NCBI RefSeq assembly: GCF_015711605.1
Contig: NZ_JABTEZ010000001.1
Location: 186,001 to 250,000 of the forward strand
Direction: 5' to 3'
Origin: Planomonospora sp. ID67723
GTDB lineage: Bacteria > Actinomycetota > Actinomycetes > Streptosporangiales > Streptosporangiaceae
DNA length: 64,000 bases
Shown: one piece after another, positions 43,477 to 52,492 of the stretch
Layout of the letters: each line of letters opens with the position of its first letter
Position numbering within the stretch: position 1 is the stretch's first letter
Position numbers and translations under genes: made by a program
Notes under the pieces: generated by a model
Seen by the model: only the letters and a program-made list of their open reading frames with translations
The model's database searches: none
What the model was told of the DNA's origin: nothing

Positions 43477-44145
43477 TCAACGGTGGGAGCGGGTCTGGTC
43501 GGCCACCTGGTGGGCGTGCTCCTTGGCCTGCTCACCTGTGGTCCGAGCCGCCTCTGTGGCACGTTCCTTGACGTGCTGGGCCGTCTCCTGGGCGATGCCC
43601 CTGGCCTCCTCACCGAGGTGCTGCGCCGAGTCCTGGATCGCCGCCTTGACCGGCGCGACCATGTCGCCCGCCTGCTCCTTGAGCTGCTCGGCGGCCCGCT
43701 GCTCGGCCTCGGTCCTGGGGATGAGCGTCGCCGCGAGCAGCCCGGCGCCGAAGGCGATCAGACCTGCCGCCATCGGGTTGCCCTGGGTGCTGCGAAGCGC
43801 CTGCTCCGGTGCCTCGCGGACCGCCCCGGCCGCCTGCTGGGCGCCGTGCTTGACGGTCTCGGCGGCCTCCGAGGCGGTGCTGCGCACGGTGTCCGCCGCC
43901 CCGGTGGCGGTGTCGCGGACCGCGTGGGCGGCGTGCCCCGCCTGGTCCCGCACCTGGTGGGCGGCGTACGTCGGCGTGCCCATCACGCGTTCCCGGACCG
44001 TGCGCACCTTCTGGCGCATACGGTCGCGCCGGCGCTGCATGATCCGCGTCGGGCTGGTCCGCTCGGCGAGCCGGTCCACGTCGGCGGCGAGCTCCGCCCG
44101 GGTGGCGTTGATCTCTGCCCTTATTTCGTCAGGTTCCGCGCCCAT
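43477..44145 (-). CDS. DUF3618 family protein
   Basis: About 222 aa. The N-terminal DUF3618 motif reads PDEIRAEINATRAELAADVDRLAERTSP, followed by long amphipathic Ala/Glu-rich helices and one membrane helix (MAAGLIAFGAGLLAATLIP). Repeats such as ASEAAETVKHGAQQAAGAV recall LEA/apolipoprotein-like stress proteins. AAGGAGG lies eight bases before the ATG, inside the end of the holin-like gene, with which it overlaps by 25 bp. Confidence 0.83.
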   Translation of the reverse strand: MGAEPDEIRAEINATRAELAADVDRLAERTSPTRIMQRRRDRMRQKVRTVRERVMGTPTYAAHQVRDQAGHAAHAVRDTATGAADTVRSTASEAAETVKHGAQQAAGAVREAPEQALRSTQGNPMAAGLIAFGAGLLAATLIPRTEAEQRAAEQLKEQAGDMVAPVKAAIQDSAQHLGEEARGIAQETAQHVKERATEAARTTGEQAKEHAHQVADQTRSHR

Positions 44146-44573
44146 TGGGCATCCTCCTTGAGCGTTTCGATCGTCTGCTCCGGCTTGGGAGAGACCTGCT
44201 TCATCCGGGCCCGCCCGCTCACGAACAGCGCCGCGCCGATCCCCGCCCACACGGCGGCGACGATGAGCGCCGCCCAGCCCAGGTCCATGACGTTGCCCAG
44301 GCCGAACATGACGGCCAGCGTCAGCAGCAACGCGGCCATGTAGCCGGCGAACCCGGCACCGCCGAGCAGCCCGGCCGCCTTGCCGGCCTTGACCGCCTCC
44401 TGGCGGACCTCGGCCTTGGCCAGCTCCACCTCCTGGCGGAACAGTTTGGACAGGTCGTTGCCGATCTCACCCACCAGCTGCCCGAGGGACGGCTCGGTGG
44501 ACCGGCCGGCCGGGGACGCCCCGTCCCGCTGCGCGGGAGCGCTCACCCGGCCCGTCTGGCCGGACGAACTCAT
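44121..44573 (-). CDS. Holin-like (phage_holin_3_6) membrane protein
   Basis: About 150 aa with the actinobacterial holin-like pattern: LGQLVGEIGNDLSKLFRQEVELAKAEVRQEAVKAGKAAGL, two membrane helices (FAGYMAALLLTLAVMFGLG and WAALIVAAVWAGIGAALFV), and a basic tail. These are not phage holins but envelope proteins next to DUF3618 genes. ATG 44573 has GGAG six bases upstream; ATG 44600 overlapping the previous stop is the alternative. Confidence 0.85.
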   Translation of the reverse strand: MSSSGQTGRVSAPAQRDGASPAGRSTEPSLGQLVGEIGNDLSKLFRQEVELAKAEVRQEAVKAGKAAGLLGGAGFAGYMAALLLTLAVMFGLGNVMDLGWAALIVAAVWAGIGAALFVSGRARMKQVSPKPEQTIETLKEDAQWARNLTK

Positions 44574-44596
44574 CGTGTCTCCGCGGCTGGGCCAGT

Positions 44597-45304
44597 TCAT
44601 CGGTTGTCACCGTCCCAGGTTCTCGGCGCGGACGTGGGGATGCCCCCGCTCAGCCTCTCCCCCGAGAAGACCGGCTGCGTCTGGGACTCGCCCTGCTGCG
44701 TCACCGGCTGCGCCGGGGTCGCAGGCGTGTAGGGCGCAGTCGCGGGTGAGGGCGTGGACGGGGTGGTCGTCGTGCCACTCGCGGCGCCACTCTCCGTTCC
44801 CGTCGTGGCCTTGGCCATCCGGCCCGCCAGGAAGCCCGCGGCCAGCGCACCGGCCAGGAACACGCCCGGACGGCGGCGCGCGAAGTTCTGGACCTCCTCC
44901 AGCACCCCGGCCAGGCCGTGCTGCTCGAGGTAGTCGGCGGCTCGCCGCCCTCCCTCGGCGACCTGGTGCGCCATGCCGGAGACCGGCGAGTCGGGTTTGG
45001 CCGCCTCACCCATCGAGGCCAGGTCGTCGGCCCACTGGCGGATGCTCTCGGCGGCGCGCCGGCTCTGGTAGCGCGCCTGTTCCCCGGCGCGCTCCCGCAG
45101 CTGGTTCACCGCGTGACGCGCCTCGTCCTTGGCCTGCCCGGCCACCATGCGCGTCTGCTCCTTGGCGACTCCGGCCACCTCCCCCGCAGCCGACTTGGCC
45201 TGCTGGGCCGCCTCTCCCATGGCCGATCCGGCCGGCTGGGACGGCTTCTGGAGCTCCCCGTTCTGTCCCGGGCTCGCCCCCATCCCGGTTGGGTACTCGT
45301 TCAC
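44597..45304 (-). CDS. Envelope-stress-type hypothetical protein with one membrane helix
   Basis: About 235 aa: Gln/Ala/Glu-rich amphipathic helices (AQQAKSAAGEVAGVAKEQTRM, ARYQSRRAAESIRQWADDLASM), then ARRRPGVFLAGALAAGFLAGRMAK with one membrane helix and a Thr/Pro-rich tail. The pattern is typical of the gene that heads DUF3618/holin operons. GTG 45304 follows GGAGG by seven bases. A GGGTA-type promoter lies 42 bp upstream. Confidence 0.75.
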   Translation of the reverse strand: MNEYPTGMGASPGQNGELQKPSQPAGSAMGEAAQQAKSAAGEVAGVAKEQTRMVAGQAKDEARHAVNQLRERAGEQARYQSRRAAESIRQWADDLASMGEAAKPDSPVSGMAHQVAEGGRRAADYLEQHGLAGVLEEVQNFARRRPGVFLAGALAAGFLAGRMAKATTGTESGAASGTTTTPSTPSPATAPYTPATPAQPVTQQGESQTQPVFSGERLSGGIPTSAPRTWDGDNR

Positions 45305-45345
45305 CGAATGCCTCCAACGGTCGTGCATCTTCGGTCCCTGCGCCG

Positions 45346-45370
45346 CTACCCCCACCGGGTCCCTGCATTC
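45346..45370 (-). promoter_or_regulatory. Possible sigma-B type promoter of the envelope operon
   Basis: On the minus strand GAAT (45370-45367), 15 bp and GGGTAG (45351-45346) match the loose actinomycete stress-sigma consensus GNNT-N14-16-GGGTA. The leader would be about 35 nt. The rest of the 340-bp gap to 45644 shows no gene and no clear promoter for the ABC operon. Confidence 0.35.
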
Positions 45371-45644
45371 ACAAACCGCCCAAAATAGCGTTAATGATCT
45401 CCTTTCAGGACTACTTCTTTGCCGCCTCGACCTCGGCCGGAAGGCCGCCGCAACACGTCCCAGAAAATGTCCCGCCGGACCCCCTTCCGCGAACGGAGCC
45501 CCACGGAGCGCCCAAGCAGGCTCCAGCGGAACCCCCTCCCCGCCAAGACCTCGCCATGATCGGCTCTGACGCGGCGTCCCTTTTCTGGTTCCGGGTACGG
45601 CTGTCGCTGATGACATGAGTTGACCGCGTATCGGGGGGTTCGCG

Positions 45645-46760
45645 ATGAAGACGGTTCGTTGGGTGGTGGGCCCCGTCGCGCTCGTCGTGGTGCTCGGGAT
45701 GACGGCCTGCGGCACGGCGGGACAGTCCGGGGCGCCCGCCACGCAGGGCACCGGCACCGCCGCACCCGGTGCCACGGACGGCTTCAAGATCGGCCTTCTG
45801 CTGCCGGAGTCGAAGACGGCGCGCTACGAGAAGTTCGACCGGCCCTACATCACCGAGGAGATCACGGCCCTCTGTCCCACCTGCGAGGTCGTCTACAACA
45901 ACGCCAACCAGGATCCCAACCAGCAACAGCAGCAAGTCGACTCGATGCTCACCAACAACGTCAAGGTGCTCATCCTCGACGCGGTGGACGCCAAGGCGAT
46001 CGCGTCGTCGGTGGCGAAGGCGAAGAACCAGGGCGCCAAGGTGGTCGCCTACGACCGGCTGGCCTCGGGGCCGGTCGACGCCTACACCTCCTTCGACAAC
46101 GTCCAGGTCGGGAAGATGCAGGGAGAGGCGCTGCTCAACGCGCTCAAGGCGGGCGGCGACCCGAAGCGCGGCCCGATCGTGATGATCAACGGTTCGCCCA
46201 CCGACCCGAACGCGGGCGACTTCAAGAAGGGCGCCCACTCCGTCCTCGACGGCCAGGTGACCATCGGCAAGGAGTACGACACCCCCGACTGGAGTCCCGA
46301 CCAGGCCAACACCCAGGCGACCGGCGCGTTCACCTCGCTCGGCGCGGACAAGGTCATCGGGATCTACTCGGCCAACGACGGCATGGCCGGAGGCATCGCC
46401 CGTGCGATGCAGAACGCCGGAGTGGCCAAGGGCACCCCGCTGACCGGCCAGGACGCCGAACTCGCCGGCATCCAGCGCATCCTGCTCGGCACCCAGACGA
46501 TGACCATCTACAAGCCGATCAGGCCCGAGGCGAAGAACGCCGCCAAGCTCGCCGTCGACCTCGGCTCCGGCAAGGCGGTCCAGGGCACCGGGACGGTGGA
46601 CAACGGGAGCGGCTCCCCCGTCCCCGCGATGATCATTCAGCCGATCGTGGTCACCAAGGACAACATCAAGGACACCGTCGTCAAGGACGGCTTCTGGAAG
46701 GTCGAGGAGATCTGCACCGCAGACGTCCAGGCCGCATGCCAGGCCGCCGGGCTCTCCTGA
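45645..46760 (+). CDS. Sugar ABC transporter substrate-binding lipoprotein (xylose/ribose type)
   Basis: The 371-aa protein has a lipoprotein signal with lipobox GMTAC (Cys22) and the periplasmic-binding-protein type 1 fold: FKIGLLLPESKTARYEKFDRPY, NNVKVLILDAVDAKAIASSV, NQGAKVVAYDRLASGPVDAYTSFDN, and TGQDAELAGIQRILLGTQTMTIYKPI. This is the XylF-like branch (D-xylose). It is the first gene of a three-gene importer operon; binding specificity is inferred from family only. Confidence 0.9.
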   Translation: MKTVRWVVGPVALVVVLGMTACGTAGQSGAPATQGTGTAAPGATDGFKIGLLLPESKTARYEKFDRPYITEEITALCPTCEVVYNNANQDPNQQQQQVDSMLTNNVKVLILDAVDAKAIASSVAKAKNQGAKVVAYDRLASGPVDAYTSFDNVQVGKMQGEALLNALKAGGDPKRGPIVMINGSPTDPNAGDFKKGAHSVLDGQVTIGKEYDTPDWSPDQANTQATGAFTSLGADKVIGIYSANDGMAGGIARAMQNAGVAKGTPLTGQDAELAGIQRILLGTQTMTIYKPIRPEAKNAAKLAVDLGSGKAVQGTGTVDNGSGSPVPAMIIQPIVVTKDNIKDTVVKDGFWKVEEICTADVQAACQAAGLS

Positions 46761-46764
46761 CGCC

Positions 46765-47577
46765 ATGGCCGCCATGCCGGAGGGAACGGCGGGGACGCCC
46801 GTCCTCGCGCTGGAGGGCATCTCCAAGCGGTTCGGCGCGGTCCAGGCCCTGTCGGAGGTGGACCTGGAGGTGCACGCGGGCGAGGTGGTCGCCCTGGTCG
46901 GCGACAACGGGGCCGGGAAGTCGACCCTCATCAAGGTGATCGCCGGTGTGGGCCCGGCCGACACGGGCGAGATCCGCTGGGAGGGCCGCCCGGTCACGGT
47001 CACCAGCCCCGGCGCGGCCCAAGGCCTCGGCATCGCCACCGTCTACCAGGACCTCGCGCTCTGCGACAACCTCGACGTGGTGGGCAACCTGTTCCTCGGC
47101 CGGGAACTTCGGCATTTCGGGGTCCTGGACGAGGTGGCGATGGAGAAGCGCTCCCGCGACCTGCTGCACACACTCTCCATCAGGATCCCCAGCGTCCGGA
47201 TCCCGGTGGCGTCGCTCTCCGGAGGCCAGCGGCAGACCGTCGCGATCTCGCGGTCGCTGCTGGGCCGGCCGAAGATCGTGCTTCTCGACGAACCCACCGC
47301 CGCCCTCGGCGTCGAGCAGACCGCCCAGGTCCTCGACCTGGTGGAACGGCTCCGCTCCCAGGGGCTCGGGGTCATCCTGATCAGCCACAACATGGTCGAC
47401 GTGAAGGCCGTCGCCGACCGCGTCGCCGTCCTGCGCCTGGGCCGCAACAACGGTGTCTTCGACGCCCGGGGAACATCGCAGGAGGAGATCATCTCCGCGA
47501 TCACCGGGGCGAGCGACAACGCGGTCTCGCGGCGGCGTGCCCGCTCGGACTCCCCGAAGGAGGCCACCGATGAGTGA
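46765..47577 (+). CDS. Sugar ABC transporter ATP-binding protein (single ABC domain)
   Basis: The 270-aa protein has Walker A GDNGAGKST, Q-loop VYQDLAL, signature LSGGQ, Walker B IVLLDEPTAALG and H-loop LISHN. It carries only one nucleotide-binding domain, whereas E. coli XylG/RbsA have two, so it should work as a homodimer. It starts four bases after the substrate-binding gene's stop and overlaps the permease gene by eight bases. Confidence 0.92.
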   Translation: MAAMPEGTAGTPVLALEGISKRFGAVQALSEVDLEVHAGEVVALVGDNGAGKSTLIKVIAGVGPADTGEIRWEGRPVTVTSPGAAQGLGIATVYQDLALCDNLDVVGNLFLGRELRHFGVLDEVAMEKRSRDLLHTLSIRIPSVRIPVASLSGGQRQTVAISRSLLGRPKIVLLDEPTAALGVEQTAQVLDLVERLRSQGLGVILISHNMVDVKAVADRVAVLRLGRNNGVFDARGTSQEEIISAITGASDNAVSRRRARSDSPKEATDE

Positions 47578-48925
47578 TCCCACGAGCGGGCAGACCCCTC
47601 CGGGCGCGGCGGATCCCGCCGGTCCCGCCGGTTCGAGGCGGGCCACGGGCCCGAAGCACCGCGCGGACCCCAAGGACACGCCCGGACCGGCCGGGCCCGC
47701 CGCGCAGGCCCAGATCGACCCGCGCCTGCTGGTCCGCGAGCAGGGTTTCGCCGGATACGTCGGCGAGTTCAAACGTCGCATGCACAGCGGTGAGCTCGGC
47801 TCGCTCCCCGTCGTGGTCGGCCTGGCCGTCATCTGGGTCATCTTCCAGAGCCTGAACAGCCAGTTCCTGTCACCGCAGAACCTGTCCAACCTCAGCGTGG
47901 ACATCGTGGCGACCGGCCTCATCTCGGTCGGCATCGTCTTCGTGCTGCTGCTCGGGGAGATCGATCTGTCGGCGGGCGCGGTCAGCGGGGCGTGCGCCGC
48001 GGTGCTGGCCGTACTCCACGTCAACGAGGGCTGGAGCCCCTGGGCGGCGGTCGCCGCGGCCGTGGCGGTCGCCACGGCACTGGGGCTCGTCCACGGCCTG
48101 TTCTTCGCGAAGATCGGTGTGCCGTCGTTCGTGGTCACCCTGGCCGGGATGCTGGCGTGGACCGGCCTCCAGCTCTGGGTGCTGGGTCCCAACGGGACCG
48201 TGAACCTCCCCTACGACGGCCTGATCGCCCAGCTGACGAGCACCTACTTCAACCAGGTCATCGCCGCCTACGGCCTGGCCGCCCTCGCCGTGGCCGGCTT
48301 CCTCACCGTCTCCATGGTGGGGAACGCCCGCCGCCGCGCCGCCGGGATCCCGTTCCGCACGACCGGCGACGTCATCCTGCGCACCGCCGGTCTGGCGATC
48401 GTGGCGTTCGGGGCCGCCTACGTCCTCAACCAGTACAAGGGCCTCCCGCTCGCTCTTCTGATCTTCCTCGCGGTCGTCGTCGCGGCCGACTTCGTGCAGC
48501 GCCGCACCCGTTACGGCCGGAGCGTCTTCGCGGTCGGCGGCAACATCGAGGCGGCCCGGCGCGCGGGCGTCAACGTGGCCGCGATCCGCATCTCGGTCTT
48601 CATGATCTCCGGTGCGATGGCCGCGGTCGGCGGCATCTTCGCCGCCTCCCGGATCGCCTCGGCCAGCCAGGCGACCGGCCAGAGCAACGTGCTGATGATG
48701 GCCATCGCCGCGGCCGTCATCGGCGGCACCAGCCTGTTCGGCGGGCGCGGCACGGCGTACTCGGCGCTGCTGGGCATGCTCGTCATCCAGTCGATCGCCT
48801 CGGGCATGGCGCTGCAGGGCGTGAGCAACTCGATCCAGTTCATGGTCACCGGGGCCGTCCTGCTCGCCGCCGTGGTCATCGACTCGATCTCCCGGCGCAG
48901 CCAGAAGGCCGCCGGCCGCGCCTGA
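47570..48925 (+). CDS. Sugar ABC transporter permease (XylH-like)
   Basis: The 451-aa protein has a Pro/Gly-rich cytoplasmic N-terminus and then about ten to eleven membrane helices of the BPD_transp_2 family, with LLGEIDLSAGAVSGACAAV, GVPSFVVTLAGMLAW, and the coupling region AVGGNIEAARRAGVNVAAIRISVFMISGAMAAVGGIF. AAGGAGG lies eight bases before the ATG, inside the ATPase gene. With the two preceding genes it forms a complete sugar importer. Confidence 0.92.
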   Translation: MSDPTSGQTPPGAADPAGPAGSRRATGPKHRADPKDTPGPAGPAAQAQIDPRLLVREQGFAGYVGEFKRRMHSGELGSLPVVVGLAVIWVIFQSLNSQFLSPQNLSNLSVDIVATGLISVGIVFVLLLGEIDLSAGAVSGACAAVLAVLHVNEGWSPWAAVAAAVAVATALGLVHGLFFAKIGVPSFVVTLAGMLAWTGLQLWVLGPNGTVNLPYDGLIAQLTSTYFNQVIAAYGLAALAVAGFLTVSMVGNARRRAAGIPFRTTGDVILRTAGLAIVAFGAAYVLNQYKGLPLALLIFLAVVVAADFVQRRTRYGRSVFAVGGNIEAARRAGVNVAAIRISVFMISGAMAAVGGIFAASRIASASQATGQSNVLMMAIAAAVIGGTSLFGGRGTAYSALLGMLVIQSIASGMALQGVSNSIQFMVTGAVLLAAVVIDSISRRSQKAAGRA

Positions 48926-48953
48926 GATCCCGGGCGCGGCCGGGGCGGACCGG

Positions 48954-49946
48954 TCAGGCGCCCGCGGCGCCGTCGACGTCGAAGTGGACCCGGACGGTGG
49001 TGCCCTGCGGCCCGGTGTGGACGCGGACCAGGTCGCTGAGGAGGTGGGTCACGAGCAGGCCGCGCGAGCCGAGCTGGCGGGGGTCGGCCGGGCGCCTTCC
49101 GGCCAGGGGGTCGACGATGTGGCCGGCGTCGCTGACGGACATGAGAACCTGGCCGTCCTCGGACCAGATCCGCAGGGTTCCCGACCCTCCGCCGTGGTCG
49201 AGGCTGTTGGCGGCCAGCTCGCTGGCGACCAGCCGCAGGTCCTCCAGGCGCTCGCCGCACAGGCCGATGCGGGCGGCGTGCTCGACGACGAAGGCGCGGG
49301 CCCGGCCCAGCGGGTCGTCGCAGAAGCCGGCGCCGTAGCCCATCTCGGCGGCGCCGGGCGGGGCGGGCAGCGGCAGGTTGCACTCCCGCAGGACCCGCTC
49401 CAGCGCGTAGTCGGGGCTGGAACGGGCGCCGAAGGCGTCCATGAGCACGGGGTGGGTCCGCTCGGCGTCCTTGATGACCTCGGGGGCCAGGCCGTCGAGG
49501 TCGTAGGGGCACAGGATCGTGACGTCCCGGCCGGCGAACGCCGGGTTGATCAGCGCCTCGTGCTGGACGCAGGCGGGGTACTCCGCCTCCGAGCGGCCCG
49601 GCCAGATCGGCTCGCCGATGATCCGTACGTGCCTGTCCGGGTGGAGGTCGGCGAAAGCCCGCAGCACGGCGGCGATGATCCTCCCGGGGTTGCGCCCGGC
49701 CTCGCCCATGTCGAGCATGCGCACCCGGCCGGCGTCCGCGCCGAGCTCGCCGCGGATCAGCTCCAGGTTGCGCCGCGGCACGGCCACCGCGACCGGTTCC
49801 CCGGCCGCCAGGCCGTCCCGGACGAATCGCGTCGTGCCCGCGATGTAGTCGTCGGCGCCCCGGTAGAAGAACGCCGGATGCACGAACGGGTCGGCGGGCG
49901 TGCTCCGAGACGGGCCGTGGAGCCCCGCCTCTGGCTGAATCGTCAC
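48954..49946 (-). CDS. MEDS sensor / RsbW-like kinase regulator
   Basis: About 330 aa: an N-terminal MEDS domain (FVHPAFFYRGADDYIAGTTRFVRDGLAAGEPVAVAVP, GRNPGRIIAAVLRAF, RIIGEPIWPGRSEAEYPACVQHEALINPAFAG) and a C-terminal HATPase_c_2 domain (LRLVASELAANSLDHGGGSGTLRIW, GSRGLLVTHLLSDLV). MEDS proteins respond to methanogen/derived signals in other phyla; in actinobacteria they are anti-sigma-factor kinases. GTG 49946 is chosen because the frame upstream is not protein-like. No anti-anti-sigma gene is adjacent. The gap 49947-50256 has no gene. Confidence 0.83.
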   Translation of the reverse strand: MTIQPEAGLHGPSRSTPADPFVHPAFFYRGADDYIAGTTRFVRDGLAAGEPVAVAVPRRNLELIRGELGADAGRVRMLDMGEAGRNPGRIIAAVLRAFADLHPDRHVRIIGEPIWPGRSEAEYPACVQHEALINPAFAGRDVTILCPYDLDGLAPEVIKDAERTHPVLMDAFGARSSPDYALERVLRECNLPLPAPPGAAEMGYGAGFCDDPLGRARAFVVEHAARIGLCGERLEDLRLVASELAANSLDHGGGSGTLRIWSEDGQVLMSVSDAGHIVDPLAGRRPADPRQLGSRGLLVTHLLSDLVRVHTGPQGTTVRVHFDVDGAAGA

Positions 49947-50256
49947 GCTGACCGCCCCGTAAATAGCCCAACCGACTCTTCCAACGTACCCTCTGCCCCG
50001 ATTTCCAGGAGAAGCATCCACTCAAATGAGATGGGCACAACTCGAGAAATGTTCGCATCTCCGGCGCACGTCCCCGCAACGCCGGAGGGGCAGGTCACCG
50101 GCGGTGAGGCCGCCTTCCGGCACAGGCGGATCATCGGTCCCCGGCCCCGCGTCGGAGGGCGGGAGAGCGCGCTCTCGCCGGTTCCCGACGCGCCGCCGAC
50201 CACGAGAGCCCTCCCTTTGCCCGTCGCTGACGAGAACCCAGCCGACATAGGGAAAG

Positions 50257-51237
50257 ATGTCCGATATGCGCATTCTGATCATCGGCGGCACCCGGTTCGT
50301 CGGCCGGCACATCACCGAGGCCGCGCTCGCAGCCGGGCATGAGGTCTCCCTCCTCCACCGGGGGCGGACCGGCCCCGGCCTGTTCCCCGAGGCGGAGCAC
50401 CTGATCGCCGACCGCGACACCGGCCTGCCGGTCCTGCGGGGGCGGGAGTGGGACGTGACGATCGACGTCAGCGCCTACCTTCCGTCCCAGGTCGAGACGC
50501 TGGCGGACGCGGTCGCCACCGGCCGGTACGTCTTCGTCTCCACCACGGCCGTCTACGCCGCGCCCGGGGCACCGGGCTTCACCGAGGACTCCCCGCTCCA
50601 CGAGACCGGCGGTCCGGTCCCGGGCACTGTGACCGGCGCGACGTACGGCCCGCTGAAGGTGTTGTGCGAGCGGACCGCGGTCGAGCGGTTCGGCCCCGGC
50701 ACGCTCGTCGTCCGCCCGACCTACGTGATCGGGCCCTACGACTACACCGGCCGCTTCACCTACTGGGTCAACCGGATCGCCCGCGGCGGCGAGGTCCTCG
50801 CCCCCGGCGACCCCTCAGCCCCGATCCAGGTCATCGACGGGCGTGACATGGCCTCCTGGATCGTCGCCATGACGGAGAAGGCCGACGGCGGCACCTTCCA
50901 CGCGGTCAGCCCGCGGCCGCCGTTCACCTTCGGGGACATGCTGGAGGCGATCGCGGCCGAGGTCGCCCCGCCCGGGACCACGCTGACATGGGCGGCCGGA
51001 GACTTCCTGCGCGCGGAGGGCCAGAACGGCCGCTCACTCCCCCTGTGGGGCGAGGACGGCGAGAGCACCGCGATCAACACCGCGGACCCGTCCGCCGCCT
51101 ACGCCGCCGGTCTCGCCCCGCGCCCGCTCGCGCAGTCGATCCGGGAGATCCGCGCCTCCGAGGCGGATTTCTCCGTCGAGACCACGATCACCCCGGAACG
51201 GGAGGCCGAGATCCTGGCCGCCTGGCACGCCCGCTGA
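50257..51237 (+). CDS. NAD-dependent epimerase/dehydratase family protein
   Basis: The 326-aa protein has an extended SDR fold with a Rossmann start (RILIIGGTRFVGRHITEAALAAGHEVSLLHRG), VFVSTTAVYAA, the YGPLK active site (Tyr-x3-Lys as YGPLKVLCE) and RPTYVIGPYDYTGRFTYWVNR. It resembles the RNA-binding/epimerase-like group of stand-alone reductases; the substrate is unknown. A single gene. Confidence 0.87.
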   Translation: MSDMRILIIGGTRFVGRHITEAALAAGHEVSLLHRGRTGPGLFPEAEHLIADRDTGLPVLRGREWDVTIDVSAYLPSQVETLADAVATGRYVFVSTTAVYAAPGAPGFTEDSPLHETGGPVPGTVTGATYGPLKVLCERTAVERFGPGTLVVRPTYVIGPYDYTGRFTYWVNRIARGGEVLAPGDPSAPIQVIDGRDMASWIVAMTEKADGGTFHAVSPRPPFTFGDMLEAIAAEVAPPGTTLTWAAGDFLRAEGQNGRSLPLWGEDGESTAINTADPSAAYAAGLAPRPLAQSIREIRASEADFSVETTITPEREAEILAAWHAR

Positions 51238-51295
51238 CCGGACCCTGCCCGCGCCCGTGTGCGCCGCGTCCCGCCTCGCCTGCCAGAATCGGCGC

Positions 51296-51667
51296 ATGCT
51301 GGAGATCAGGACGATCGTGCTGGGGGTCGGGGACGTACGGCGGGCGATCGCCTTCTGGACCCGGGCGCTGGGCTACGTCCCGCGCGAGGGCGAGGTGCGC
51401 GACGACTGGGCCGTGCTCGAACCGGCCGAGGCCGGCGCCGGGGCCGCGCTGGCGCTCGACCTCAGCGTCTCGCCCGTCCAGGAGCACCCGCGTGTCCACT
51501 TCGACCTCTACGCCCGCGACACCGCCGACCAGGCGGCCGAGGTCGAGCGGCTGGTCTCCCTCGGCGCCGAGAGGGTCGACTGGGACCTCTATCCGGAGGA
51601 CCCCGACTTCGTCGTCCTGGCCGACCCCGACGGCAACCGCTTCTGCGTCATCGACCCGACCCACTGA
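51296..51667 (+). CDS. VOC family protein
   Basis: About 123 aa: LEIRTIVLGVGDVRRAIAFWTRALGYVPRE, RVHFDLYARDTADQAAEVERLVSLGAERVDWDLYPED and FVVLADPDGNRFCVIDPTH, a standard single-domain glyoxalase fold with the FCV end. ATG 51296 is preferred over an upstream ATG at 51257. A CAGAAT box six bases before it hints at a leaderless message. It ends in a strong terminator. Confidence 0.87.
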   Translation: MLEIRTIVLGVGDVRRAIAFWTRALGYVPREGEVRDDWAVLEPAEAGAGAALALDLSVSPVQEHPRVHFDLYARDTADQAAEVERLVSLGAERVDWDLYPEDPDFVVLADPDGNRFCVIDPTH

Positions 51668-51692
51668 CCCCGGCGGGGGAGGCGCCGGGGTC
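51666..51692. terminator. Bidirectional hairpin between VOC and racemase genes
   Basis: gaccccggcg (51666-51675) and cgccggggtc (51683-51692) form a perfect ten-base stem with a seven-base loop. It overlaps the VOC stop codon and ends 18 bp before the convergent racemase stop. Confidence 0.8.
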
Positions 51693-51710
51693 GCACCGTT
51701 CGCCGCCGGA

Positions 51711-52415
51711 TCACGCGCCCGGTGAGGCCAGAGCCAGGTCCACGGCGCGCTCGACGTGGATCCGGGTGGAGTCGAACACCGGGACCGGGCTGTCCTCCGG
51801 GCCGACGAGCAGGGTGATCTCCGTGCAGCCGAGGATCACTCCCCGGGCCCCGCGGGCGGCCAGGTCCGCGATGACCCGCCGGTAGGCCGCGCGGGAGGAC
51901 TCCTCGATCCGGTTGCGGGTCAGCTCCCGGTAGATGACGTCGTGCACCAGCGTGCGGTCGGGCTCGTGGGGGACCAGGAGCTCGATCCCGTGCCCCCGCA
52001 TCCGGTCGCGGTAGAACTCCATCTCCATCGTGAACCGGGTGCCCAGCAGACCGGCGGTCGTGACGCCCGCCGCGGTGATCCGCTCCGCCGTGGCGTCGAC
52101 GATGTGCACGAACGGCACCTCGATCGCGGCCTCGATCTCCCCGGCGACCCGGTGCATGGTGTTCGTGCAGAGCAGGACCAGCTCCGCCCCGCCCTCCTGG
52201 AGGGTCCTCGCCGCCCGGACGAGCAGCCGCCCGGCCGCCGCCCAGTCGCCCGCGCGCTGCATGGCCTCGACCTCGGCGAAGTCCACGGTCAGCATCAGGC
52301 TCCGGGCGCAGTGGTGGCCGCCCCGCCGGCGGCGGACCTCCTCGTTGAGCAGGCGGTAGTACTCCGCCGAGGACTCCCAGCTCATACCGCCGATCAGGCC
52401 GATCGTTCGCATCAT
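51711..52415 (-). CDS. Aspartate/glutamate racemase family protein
   Basis: The 234-aa protein has both catalytic cysteine regions: LLCTNTMHRVA near 81-91 and ILGCTEITLL near 193-202, with GLIGGMSWESSAEYYRLLNEEV at the N-terminus, as in the aspartate racemase (YgeA-like) branch. It probably interconverts L- and D-aspartate or glutamate. It is divergent from a LysR gene 77 bp away, which is the likely regulator. Confidence 0.88.
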   Translation of the reverse strand: MMRTIGLIGGMSWESSAEYYRLLNEEVRRRRGGHHCARSLMLTVDFAEVEAMQRAGDWAAAGRLLVRAARTLQEGGAELVLLCTNTMHRVAGEIEAAIEVPFVHIVDATAERITAAGVTTAGLLGTRFTMEMEFYRDRMRGHGIELLVPHEPDRTLVHDVIYRELTRNRIEESSRAAYRRVIADLAARGARGVILGCTEITLLVGPEDSPVPVFDSTRIHVERAVDLALASPGA

Positions 52416-52492
52416 GCAGGCATCCTGTCCCCGGCGGCGAGCCCTTAGGTAGACCTGGCTTTCTTGGACGACCCCAAAGCAATACTTATGGC

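Noticed and set aside
44121-44600. Holin-like gene as evidence for a prophage
   Set aside because: This family is common next to DUF3618 genes in actinobacteria, and no other phage gene is present.
45346-45385. GGTTT element upstream of the GGGTAG box as the -35
   Set aside because: Its spacing of about 21 bases is too long for sigma-B/F type promoters; the nearer GAAT fits better.
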